Part shown: piece by piece, positions 6,989 to 14,548 of the stretch | How the letters are laid out: each line of letters starts with the position of its first letter | Position numbering within the stretch: position 1 is the stretch's first letter | From: JAWPMV01 sp038527215 | Lineage (GTDB): Bacteria; Bacteroidota; Bacteroidia; J057 | Reading direction: 5' to 3' | Length of the DNA: 27,081 nucleotides | Assembly: GCA_038527215.1 (NCBI GenBank) | Contig: JBCBGC010000118.1 | Location: 1 to 27,081, forward strand | Program-made: the position numbers and the translations under genes | The notes under the pieces: generated by a model | Databases searched by the model: none | Told to the model about the DNA's origin: nothing | What the model saw: only the letters and a program-made list of their open reading frames with translations

Positions 6989-7723
6989 CTAGCCAAACCA
7001 CTGATCCAGGGCGTAGCCCACGCCATAAGAGACCATGGCGGCTATCCCGCCCAGGGTAAGCGTTTCTAACATGCCTCTGATTGCGGAGGTTTCGGTTACC
7101 CGGGCTTTTAACCAACCAATCAGGAGGAATGCCAGAGAGGTAAAGGCGGAAGCTATCCAGAAAAGCTTGGAGAGGCTTTGATCCTGGAAAAATACGTAAG
7201 CCAGTAAGGGGATCAGGCCCACCAGAATAAAAGAGACATAGGTCATGCCCCCAATCATGGTAGGAGATTTTTGGTCAGGAAAAATACCCAGAGATTCCTG
7301 CATAAGGATTTCTACGCTTTGTTCCTGTTTACCACTGATCACTGATACTACCTGATCAAGCAAAGGTCCTTCAAAGCCTTTTTGGGCATATATTTCTCGA
7401 ATTTTTTCTTCTACCAGGCCCTTTTCCTCTTTAATCAACTTTCGCTGCTCCCTTTGATATTTTCGGTAGTTCTGGGCTTCAGACTGGGCTGAGAGGTATG
7501 CGCCAATAGACATGGCAAAACCATCAGCCAGGAGGTTGGCGAAGCCCAGGATTAGGATGACGGTGATCGAAAGATCTGCACCGGATGCTCCAGCCACCAC
7601 AGCGAAAGTAGTTACGCAACCATCAATGCCCCCATAAACGAACTCCCCTAAATGGGTTTGAAAGGTCAATTTCCATTTTTGCCAAAGGCCAGGATCTGGG
7701 GTGGGCGAAGAAAGCGTTGCCAT
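6989..7723 (-). CDS. VIT1/CCC1-family iron/manganese transporter
   Basis: 244 residues from the ATG at 7723; an ATG at 7768 is in frame but adds only a non-helical extension. FVYGGIDGCVTTFAVVAG (28-45) is the conserved first helix with the family's metal-path Asp34, followed by GFANLLADGFAMSIGAYLS (60-78). A long cytoplasmic, Glu-rich metal-binding segment (about 82-150, including KEEKGLVEEKIRE) comes next, then three more hydrophobic helices (about 157-178, 187-205, 221-238). Five helices with the acidic domain between the second and third is the family layout. Such proteins move Fe2+ or Mn2+ out of the cytosol; which metal is not readable here. It is divergent from the methionine sulfoxide reductase gene, 139 bases away. 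Confidence 0.92.
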   Translation of the reverse strand: MATLSSPTPDPGLWQKWKLTFQTHLGEFVYGGIDGCVTTFAVVAGASGADLSITVILILGFANLLADGFAMSIGAYLSAQSEAQNYRKYQREQRKLIKEEKGLVEEKIREIYAQKGFEGPLLDQVVSVISGKQEQSVEILMQESLGIFPDQKSPTMIGGMTYVSFILVGLIPLLAYVFFQDQSLSKLFWIASAFTSLAFLLIGWLKARVTETSAIRGMLETLTLGGIAAMVSYGVGYALDQWFG

Positions 7724-7795
7724 AGAAATACTGATTGAAGGGCCTATGATGCCGAAAACCGGGCTCAAGTTAGATGAGAAAAATCACCTCAGTCT

Positions 7796-7803
7796 TATCT
7801 TTG
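7796..7803 (+). promoter_or_regulatory. -7 box TATCTTTG for the methionine sulfoxide reductase gene
   Basis: Exact TAnnTTTG match, 59 bases upstream of the ATG at 7863, giving a leader of roughly 54 bases. The -33 region has no clear TTTG. Confidence 0.5.
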
Positions 7804-7862
7804 AGGAAATATAGTGTCAACTTTTCCTCAACCTGACAGTTTCTTTCCCGTACCTTAGGCTT

Positions 7863-8348
7863 ATGGCAGAATCAATTATCCTCACCCCCCACGCGACCCG
7901 TGAAGAACGCTATCAGGAATTACTCCCTCAGATCAAGGCTGTGGTGTCGGACGAAAGCGACCTCATCGCCAACCTCGCCAACGCGGCAGCCATGCTGAAG
8001 GAAGCCTTTGGGTTTCTATGGGTAGGGTTTTATCGCAGGGCAGGGCAGGAGCTGATCCTCGGGCCTTTTCAGGGCCCATTGGCCTGTACGCGCATCGGCA
8101 TGGGCAAAGGCGTTTGCGGGAGCTCCGCGCTGCAGCAACAAACCCTCATCGTGCCCAATGTAGATGAGTTCCCAGGACACATTGCTTGCAGCAGTCTCTC
8201 TAAATCAGAAATCGTGGTGCCCCTCGTAGTCGATGGCGAGACGGTCCTCATCCTGGATGTTGACAGTGAGTCTTTAGCTGACTTCAGTGAAGTGGATCAG
8301 CAGTATCTGGAGGAAATGATGGAGGGGCTGAGGGGGCATTTTGCCTAA
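7863..8348 (+). CDS. msrC: Free methionine-(R)-sulfoxide reductase (GAF-domain fRMsr)
   Basis: 161-residue single GAF-domain enzyme that reduces free L-methionine-(R)-sulfoxide. The three cysteines Cys75, Cys85 and Cys109 have the spacing of the E. coli YebR/MsrC set (10 and 24 residues apart). They lie in the family motifs GMGKGVCGSSA and VDEFPGHIACSSLSKSEIVV, where the last Cys is the catalytic one in characterised members. FLWVGFYRR and LILDVDSE are further family blocks. Cytoplasmic. It has its own promoter box and lies divergent from the metal transporter, so the pair could share an oxidative or metal stress theme (inference). A full-length, intact gene. Confidence 0.95.
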   Translation: MAESIILTPHATREERYQELLPQIKAVVSDESDLIANLANAAAMLKEAFGFLWVGFYRRAGQELILGPFQGPLACTRIGMGKGVCGSSALQQQTLIVPNVDEFPGHIACSSLSKSEIVVPLVVDGETVLILDVDSESLADFSEVDQQYLEEMMEGLRGHFA

Positions 8349-8363
8349 TCACATTTGATAACG

Positions 8364-8402
8364 AAAAAAGCATCCCGCGGACATAAGTCCAGCCGGGATG
8401 CT
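8364..8402 (-). terminator. Rho-independent terminator for the beta-helix/T9SS operon
   Basis: On the minus strand the stem AGCATCCCG / CGGGATGCT (nine pairs, with a further GGAC/GTCC pairing in the loop) is followed by TTTTTT. It lies about 90 bases past the stop of the T9SS gene at 8492. It is also 20 bases past the plus-strand reductase gene and may stop both, although the plus direction lacks a T-run. A second inverted repeat with CTCCC/GGGAG arms sits at about 8420-8440. Confidence 0.75.
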
Positions 8403-8491
8403 CACGCTCACTCATTACCCCGCTCCCTTTACTGGGAGTGAGAATTGTATAAGTGTTTTTGCCACTTAAGACTTAGGTTATGCTGTAGCGA

Positions 8492-11362
8492 TCATCTTTT
8501 AATGAGCATCTGTTTCAGCATGATTTCCGCTTCTCTGGACTGAAGGGTGACCAGATAAGCTCCAGGTATGAGGTTAGCGATCTTTACCTGTGAACCGATT
8601 ACCGCTTGGTCCAGCACTTTTTGGCCGTTGAGGTTGTAGAAGGTGATCCGATCTAGCTGTTCGATGGGCCCTTTTATATGTAGGGTGGTACTAGCTGGGT
8701 TGGGGTAGAGGGAAAAGCCTTGGTCAGCAAAATTATCTAAAGAGGTTGCCTTTGGATAGACGAGGGTTGAGGTTTCCAACTGAGGTGATTTCACCTCCTT
8801 ATTTCCAACCCTGTCAGTTGCTTCCACATAAAATGCATACTCACGATTCCATGTACCTTGGAAAGTAGCTGAAGTTGTGTCCGTTTCCCTTATCCACAGC
8901 TGAAAGGCTGTGTCCAGCTCACTTTTGACGTACACATTATAAAAGCCCGGTCCACTGCCATCATCTGTGCCTGCCCAACTTACTACGAAGGTGGTGTCAA
9001 AGGTAGTGTCAGGCAGGGGCAAGATGCTGCTCTGTGGCGGAATTAGGTCTAAGGTATTGGTCCAGGTATTGGTGATGATGGGTTCGTTAAAGTCAAAGTA
9101 TATCGCAGCTTTGTTCTGCACTTTCGTCAAGTGCGGCAAACTGTCCTTGAGGGCGACACTGTAACTGACACTCCCTTCTCCTTCTGGTGCATTTACGTTA
9201 GGTGGGAGAAAGCCGGCGAAGGGATCAGGAGTTAGTTGCATGGTAATGGGGTCCAAAGAGGTAAAGGTCCAATTGGCGATACCTGTGGCTGTATCCAAAA
9301 CTGCGTTAATCCGAAGCAGAATTGGTTGCTGAGGAGACATATCATAGGTAACGGACCAGGAAGAAGTGGCAGGGGTGAAGGGTAAAATCGAATCTCCGAT
9401 GGTAATTGGGCCAAATTGAAAGGTAGAAAGATCATAAACCGCCTTATCCAGGGTGTCAATGACTCGGACAATTTGTGCGGCGGCACTGGCGGTATCTACA
9501 TTCTCAAATGAAACCTGATAGCCCCAAATACCAGCTGGTTGAAGGAAATGTGAAGAAGCCACCCCAACAGGACCATATTTTTCATTAGGGTCAAATGAAT
9601 TCACGATATCAATATCGAAATCCTCTCCTTCTGGATCTCTCGGGGGTAATAGCGCATCTACACAGCCAAGGGTAGACTCTATTTTGCTTTTAAATTCCAG
9701 AGACTTTTGGACAAATCTTAGCGTACTGGACAAAGGATTGGTAGCAGACATGCAATCCAGCGTAACTGAAGTTAGACCCAGTAGGTAATTTGCCACATAC
9801 TTATTGGGATCATCCGTTAGCCTTTCCGGGCGAAAAATTGCCTCTAATGCAGGAGTAAAGGCCAGGTTGAGTGCTCCATAGATGCATGCAGTCTGGGGAG
9901 AAAGACTTACTACCGATTCAATGAGTGCTTTATAGCATTCAACTTGTTCAAATGATAAGGGGGAACCATATAAAGGGGGAGTAGTCCATTCTAAAATCCC
10001 GAAGGCACCAAATCCAAGCGTTTTCACTAAAATAGGGAAGGAAACGGTTGATTTTGCTGGAACATAAGGAATGAAAAAGGCATATACATCCGCTGAGTAT
10101 TTGGTACCTCCTAAAGAATCTACGAACACATACTCAGGAACCGAATCTAAAGGAAAGGCCAGGGTATCTGGCGGATAAATAACTTCTTTAGTCGTAGTTA
10201 GCTCAGCTCCAGGGGTAATGGCAATCCAAAGGGGAACTCCTACTGCATCAACATTTCCCACGTTTTGAATGAGGATAGTGTAAAATGAAGGGAAATTGGA
10301 ACGCATAGCCGTCCTTCCTAATACCGTGGTAAATATGGTTTTAACGGGGGATAAAAGCTTAAAACCATTTACAAAAACCATCGTGGTATCTGCCAGGCCG
10401 ACTTTCACCGTGTAAGTTCCCATTGGAGAAAATCGAAGGTCAAATAATGCATTTAGCACTCCCTCACTGGCCATTCCGAGACTATCTGCAAAAACTACCT
10501 GTCCACTGGAATCCTCTAACCATACCTTGGTGGAATCCGTGAATCCAGCCCCAAAAAAATTGATGGTTACATCTCCCAGCCCGCCCGTCTTGGGCGTGTA
10601 ATCTGTAACTCCCTCCAGCGCTACCGTTTGGACAAAACTATCCACCCCGCATTCATTCCCTGCGAAGAGCTTTACAGGGATCAACCCTACCGTATCAAAT
10701 TGGTGCGTAGGATTCGCAACTGTATCAGTAAATCCATCTCCGAAATCCCACAAATAGGTCTGGGCCTCCAGGGAAGAATCAATGAAAGTCACCGTCGAGC
10801 CAACTTGGATCCCGGAAAAATTTGCCTTCGGACTAAAGGAGGTACAAATGGAAATACTGTCGTGCATGACATAACTCCAGTTTCCCAGGGAGTCCCGCAC
10901 TCTGATACCTAGCAAATAATCTCCCTGAGGATAACCCGTGAAATCCAAGGTGGGATTCGAAATCACGGTATCACCAGGCGTGATGGGGATTGGAATGCCC
11001 AAGCCTCCTCCAGGATCTTGGTCAAGGAAATATTCTGCGGCCACGATAGGGCCAGCATTCGTAGGGGTGTTATCTGGAGGACTGGGATCAAAAACGTAGA
11101 TCTTGCGGCAAGTAGACAGGCCATATCTCTGCCCTGCATCCCGGGCGCGAAAACAGAGCTGATGGAAGCCGGGCTGGATGCCGGTCAAGGTGATGGAATC
11201 AAGGTAATTCACCGTATCTCCGGGAACGATATTCAGCGATAGGCCATTACCAAAACCAGGGTCCTGATCTAGAAAATATTCTACCTCTTGAATGGTTTGA
11301 GAAAACCCCAAGCTATGGATCAGGCTGAACAAAATGAGGAGAGAAATGATTTTATGATTCAT
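8492..11362 (-). CDS. Large multidomain secreted protein with T9SS type A sorting domain
   Basis: 956 residues. A signal peptide (1-21, ending GFSQ) is followed by two tandem repeats of about 80 residues, each opening with YFLDQDPG (29-36 and 111-118) and containing a PGDTV turn. A PKD domain follows with WDFGDG (205-210), then an IPT/TIG-like segment (about 253-335). A long middle region precedes a DUF7619-like module that starts at SFDPNEKYGPVG (589-600) and ends at YFDFNEPI (755-762). A fibronectin/Ig-like domain (about 780-860) comes next, then the C-terminal sorting tail with FSLYPNPA (883-890) and a final LKQMLIKR. Cleavage and surface anchoring by T9SS are expected from the tail. No catalytic motif is seen, so it is probably an adhesin or structural surface protein. 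It is second in an operon, starting two bases after the beta-helix stop. Confidence 0.9.
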   Translation of the reverse strand: MNHKIISLLILFSLIHSLGFSQTIQEVEYFLDQDPGFGNGLSLNIVPGDTVNYLDSITLTGIQPGFHQLCFRARDAGQRYGLSTCRKIYVFDPSPPDNTPTNAGPIVAAEYFLDQDPGGGLGIPIPITPGDTVISNPTLDFTGYPQGDYLLGIRVRDSLGNWSYVMHDSISICTSFSPKANFSGIQVGSTVTFIDSSLEAQTYLWDFGDGFTDTVANPTHQFDTVGLIPVKLFAGNECGVDSFVQTVALEGVTDYTPKTGGLGDVTINFFGAGFTDSTKVWLEDSSGQVVFADSLGMASEGVLNALFDLRFSPMGTYTVKVGLADTTMVFVNGFKLLSPVKTIFTTVLGRTAMRSNFPSFYTILIQNVGNVDAVGVPLWIAITPGAELTTTKEVIYPPDTLAFPLDSVPEYVFVDSLGGTKYSADVYAFFIPYVPAKSTVSFPILVKTLGFGAFGILEWTTPPLYGSPLSFEQVECYKALIESVVSLSPQTACIYGALNLAFTPALEAIFRPERLTDDPNKYVANYLLGLTSVTLDCMSATNPLSSTLRFVQKSLEFKSKIESTLGCVDALLPPRDPEGEDFDIDIVNSFDPNEKYGPVGVASSHFLQPAGIWGYQVSFENVDTASAAAQIVRVIDTLDKAVYDLSTFQFGPITIGDSILPFTPATSSWSVTYDMSPQQPILLRINAVLDTATGIANWTFTSLDPITMQLTPDPFAGFLPPNVNAPEGEGSVSYSVALKDSLPHLTKVQNKAAIYFDFNEPIITNTWTNTLDLIPPQSSILPLPDTTFDTTFVVSWAGTDDGSGPGFYNVYVKSELDTAFQLWIRETDTTSATFQGTWNREYAFYVEATDRVGNKEVKSPQLETSTLVYPKATSLDNFADQGFSLYPNPASTTLHIKGPIEQLDRITFYNLNGQKVLDQAVIGSQVKIANLIPGAYLVTLQSREAEIMLKQMLIKR

Positions 11363-11364
11363 CC

Positions 11365-12447
11365 CTATGGTTGGTTAATGGCTTTGAATTCTATCTGTAG
11401 GCTTCCGTTTTCCGGTATGGCCGTATGAAAAAGGGTTAAATCAGTAATTTTGGGAAGCGCGGGAGGGGCCCCAATTTCAAACGGCTGCCCTCCCCCGGAG
11501 ATGCCTATATTCGTGCCATCGGAAGCGGCATTGATGGCCGGAGAATTCGGCAAAAGGCTGAAGTCAAACTGGTAATTAAACGAAGCTCCGTTTACCGGGA
11601 AGTTGCCGAAGAGCGGATTTTGGCTGTAAATGTTATTGTTGCCAGCAGGAGCTGGAAGGGTGTCGTTTGCCCCATTTTGAAAGGTAAGATTGTTGAAGTA
11701 CAGGCAATTTTGACAACCCTGAGGATCGGAAGCGTAAAAGATGTTATCCTTTATGACAGCATTATCCAGATAGTTCTGAAAAAAGTAATCCCCAAATACG
11801 CTCTTATTAGGAACATTTCCGCCAATAAATAAGTTGTGCTCAACGATTAACTTGTCCGTACCCGTGAGGGCATTAGCTCCTCCGATTCTTCCAAATTGAG
11901 TGAAGATGTTATTGGAAATCCAAACCGAATCAAGCGTGGTATATCGGTTGGAATAATTGCCTGAAAGGGTAACGTCTTCAAGTAAATTATTCCTGACGGT
12001 AAAGCGCTTTAATACGGCACTTGAGCCACTGTTATTGGTAAGGCCTTGCACGATGAGAAGCGCTACATCGCATCTGGTAATGGTCACATTTTCAATCAAA
12101 TTTGCAGGAGCATTTTGCCCAGTAAGTCGAATCTGATTCACTTTGAATCCCGAAAGGAATACGTTGGAACGACTTACAATTAGGAGGTTCAGACTAGTGG
12201 TTAGCCCAAGATTTGGGTTGTAGCCTGCACCTATTATGCTAATGGCCTTATTGATCGTGATACTACCGCTATACGAAGTAGGAGATCCTGAAACCAAAAT
12301 CGTATCTCCGCTTGCAGCTGAGGCAATGGCTGCTGGTATGGATGTGAACTGAGCCGGGATCGCCGGATTGTTGCTAACCGTCCAGGTACCTCCATATCCT
12401 AACCAGATTTGACATATAAATATGGGGCACAGAATTAGGTGTTTCAT
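11365..12447 (-). CDS. Secreted right-handed parallel beta-helix protein
   Basis: 360 residues with an N-terminal signal peptide (about 1-18). The opening motif of predicted-surface beta-helix proteins is present: FTSIPAAIASAASGDTILVS (34-53), then ITINKAISIIGAG, successive short strands with NN and DN turns (RNNLLEDVTLSG, ISNNIFTQFG, VIKDNIFYAS) and the closing SPAINAASDGTNIGISGG block. That order (periodic strands, then the SPAI cap) is typical of PbH1/pectate-lyase-like secreted proteins. No lyase catalytic set is recognisable. It lacks a T9SS tail of its own, although the downstream gene, two bases away, has one. Two closely spaced Cys (QGCQNC) fall mid-protein. A short leader separates it from an exact -7 box. 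Confidence 0.85.
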   Translation of the reverse strand: MKHLILCPIFICQIWLGYGGTWTVSNNPAIPAQFTSIPAAIASAASGDTILVSGSPTSYSGSITINKAISIIGAGYNPNLGLTTSLNLLIVSRSNVFLSGFKVNQIRLTGQNAPANLIENVTITRCDVALLIVQGLTNNSGSSAVLKRFTVRNNLLEDVTLSGNYSNRYTTLDSVWISNNIFTQFGRIGGANALTGTDKLIVEHNLFIGGNVPNKSVFGDYFFQNYLDNAVIKDNIFYASDPQGCQNCLYFNNLTFQNGANDTLPAPAGNNNIYSQNPLFGNFPVNGASFNYQFDFSLLPNSPAINAASDGTNIGISGGGQPFEIGAPPALPKITDLTLFHTAIPENGSLQIEFKAINQP

Positions 12448-12470
12448 GTTTCGAAATAAAATTTAATTGT

Positions 12471-12504
12471 CAAAAGTATTTTCTGAGAGGAAATTTCTGA
12501 CAAT
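12471..12504 (-). promoter_or_regulatory. Promoter of the beta-helix/T9SS operon
   Basis: On the minus strand TACTTTTG (12478-12471) is an exact TAnnTTTG -7 box, with ATTG 22 bases upstream at 12504-12501. Transcription would start roughly 17 bases before the ATG at 12447. Confidence 0.55.
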
Positions 12505-12532
12505 CTGTACCTTGGTCTTTGTTCTGAAAAAT

Positions 12533-12568
12533 ATTTCCATGGAAATTTTCTGGAAATTTCATGGAAAT
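12533..12568. repeat. Adjacent ATTTCC/GGAAAT palindromes in a divergent promoter region
   Basis: ATTTCCATGGAAAT at 12533-12546 is a perfect 14-base palindrome. ATTTCATGGAAAT at 12556-12568 is a near copy missing one base, and the link between them holds another TGGAAAT half-site. The centres are about 22 bases apart, two helical turns. They lie upstream of the operon promoter on one side and the membrane-protein gene on the other, an operator-like position. Confidence 0.45.
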
Positions 12569-12641
12569 AATCGCTATTTAGCATCCGCCATGCTTACTGT
12601 TCCTGACCCGAAGTCGCACTGCCTTAAACACTTGTAAGCAC

Positions 12642-13796
12642 ATGTCATTAATTCGGTTTTCGAAAGAAGAGGACCAGTCCTATCAACTGCTAATCAGGCT
12701 GATAAGCTCCCTGTGCCAGGATTTCTTTGAAAAAAATCCAGATCAGGTTACGCAAGGCGATCGCAATTATCCGGGCTTTGAGGACATATCTTTGAGCGGA
12801 AAAACTTTTGTTTCCTACTGTAAAAAGATCACGGCCGGGGCCAAGGTCAGTATTCGGGAAGGAAGCCTGGATGTCATGGTCCAGCGCTTGACGGGGAATC
12901 CCGAACTTAGCTGGCGGGAATGGAAAAAAATGCAGCTTGCTGAAATGGCTACCGCAGCCCAGGTTCTTGCGCCAGTTGGCCAGGTTAAGGTGGAGGAAGG
13001 GAGCAGCAGGGATCAAGGCGAATCACTTCTACAGCTACAGCCACGACATGCTGAACCCTTGTCATATCGGAGGGGCATTCTCCTGGCAGGATTAATCAGT
13101 GGGGTGCTTTCTGGTATGTTCTACCTGATGAGTCAGGATTTTTTTGCTTTCGACCGGGCTACCTTTGAGGCACGTAATATCCGATACGGATACGCCATGG
13201 ACCGAATTTTAGGGGTTTGGTTTGGCCATATGCTAGGAGGAAGTTTTGCCGGATTAATGCTGGGGGTGATTCCTCAATGGTATAGGCAGAAACCCTCCAA
13301 AAGCGCAAGGCGACAATTATTGCTGCTTACCTTTTTGGTCAGCTTCATCATTTTTACCCTGGTAATCGTTTCTGCGGAAAGGACTTTTCTGCATCCCTGT
13401 AACTTAGAGGAGGGATATGGCTTTCTGTCCAATTGGGATTTTAAGGGCATTGGATTGGCCCTGGCCTGCACCACCGGGCTTTTATCCCTCATCCCGAAGC
13501 TCAGTAAAAAACCGGAGCGCTCATTCGCCGAAAATCTGGTAATCAGTATACAGGCTGGCCTGGTGGCGCTGTTGGTATACCTGTTCGTATTTAATCTGTA
13601 CCGCTTCCTGGGATACCTGGGAGTGGCAGAGAAGCAAAGCTGGCTTATTCCCTGTTGGCTCAGGTTCTATTTTGGAAACCTGAATAGGGTTTGGCTGGTG
13701 CCGGTTCTAGGCTTCGTTTATGTTTTTACCTTGTTGAATGTACCGATGTGGTACCAAAGGTTGGTGGCAAGAGACCAGACTCCGGGGGCGGATTAA
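12642..13796 (+). CDS. Six-helix membrane protein with soluble N-terminal domain, unrecognised
   Basis: 384 residues. The first 140 are soluble, with a compact block around NYPGFEDISLSGKTFVSYC and SIREGSLDVMVQRLTGNPEL, then a helix SWREWKKMQLAEMATAAQ. The arrangement of short helices followed by a final helix starting with Trp vaguely recalls small helical DNA- or partner-binding domains at the N-terminus of other Bacteroidota proteins, but I cannot name it. From about residue 145 come six hydrophobic segments (roughly 145-165, 190-210, 225-245, 268-286, 303-325, 350-370), Gly- and Leu-rich with no transporter signature. It may be a membrane-tethered sensor or regulator (inference). Its stop shares the four bases TTAA with the stop of the convergent barrel gene. 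Confidence 0.8.
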   Translation: MSLIRFSKEEDQSYQLLIRLISSLCQDFFEKNPDQVTQGDRNYPGFEDISLSGKTFVSYCKKITAGAKVSIREGSLDVMVQRLTGNPELSWREWKKMQLAEMATAAQVLAPVGQVKVEEGSSRDQGESLLQLQPRHAEPLSYRRGILLAGLISGVLSGMFYLMSQDFFAFDRATFEARNIRYGYAMDRILGVWFGHMLGGSFAGLMLGVIPQWYRQKPSKSARRQLLLLTFLVSFIIFTLVIVSAERTFLHPCNLEEGYGFLSNWDFKGIGLALACTTGLLSLIPKLSKKPERSFAENLVISIQAGLVALLVYLFVFNLYRFLGYLGVAEKQSWLIPCWLRFYFGNLNRVWLVPVLGFVYVFTLLNVPMWYQRLVARDQTPGAD

Positions 13797-14428
13797 AACC
13801 GATCCATGGTCACCACAATCTCAAAATTGATGTAGCGCTGGCGACCGCCATCATAAATGCTGCCCGTACCTGGACCGGGATTTTTCAGCACATTAAGTAA
13901 GCCGACATTGTAGTAAGCGCCAAAGCCTACGGAACCGTAGTTGGTAGGTAGATTGACCGAAGCGCCAAAAGGTAGCATCAGATACCAATTCACGATGCCC
14001 TGATCGAGGCCGTCTTTGAGGAATCCGGTTTGTTGGAAGCGATAGCCAATCACATAGCCGATCTTGGGATTGACGAAACCGAAACGAGGGCCTACTTTGA
14101 GGTCCATCTCAGCACTGGTAATGCCCACATTTTCTCCACCTAAGCCAAAGTCCCGCATCACCACCGGAAAATTGGGCAATCCTTTGTCATCGCCGTTTTT
14201 GTAGACCACATTCAGCCCCAGCTCGAAGCCGTGTCTTTCTTTATAGTTACTGAAGAAAAAACCCAGGATGCCGGTGGTGTAGAAATGCTCTACCAGCTGA
14301 TGTTCATCCCCTCTGGGAAAGTAATTGATATTGCTGGCAAAACGCAGCCCAAAGCCGCTTTGGGCAGAAAGGAGGGAACTGCTGAGGAAGAGGCATCCTA
14401 ACAGGAAAGCAGACAAGGACTTTTTCAT
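13793..14428 (-). CDS. Outer-membrane beta-barrel protein
   Basis: 211 residues from the ATG at 14428, which starts a clean signal peptide (MKKSLSAFLLGCLFLSSS, cleavage after LLSAQ). An upstream ATG at 14464 would bury it. The mature part is a run of alternating amphipathic strands separated by short turns (FELGLNVVYKN, PRFGFVNPKIGYVIGYRF, SVGFGAYYNVGLLNV) and closes with an aromatic-ending strand, VVTMDRF, as expected for BAM-inserted barrels. The size fits a small 8-10-strand barrel of the OmpA/PorT type; no plug or peptidoglycan-binding domain is present. Function unknown. It lies about 120 bases downstream of the CCA gene on the same strand. Confidence 0.8.
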   Translation of the reverse strand: MKKSLSAFLLGCLFLSSSLLSAQSGFGLRFASNINYFPRGDEHQLVEHFYTTGILGFFFSNYKERHGFELGLNVVYKNGDDKGLPNFPVVMRDFGLGGENVGITSAEMDLKVGPRFGFVNPKIGYVIGYRFQQTGFLKDGLDQGIVNWYLMLPFGASVNLPTNYGSVGFGAYYNVGLLNVLKNPGPGTGSIYDGGRQRYINFEIVVTMDRF

Positions 14429-14548
14429 AGGCTTTAAGATACGGAAAGAAACAAGGGAGGACAAGACTGACCAAAAGCCGTTCAGGCAGGATAGTTTCTT
14501 TTAGGTGTAGGTTGCGTGCATCCTCCCTCCCGCATGAGGGAATAGGGT

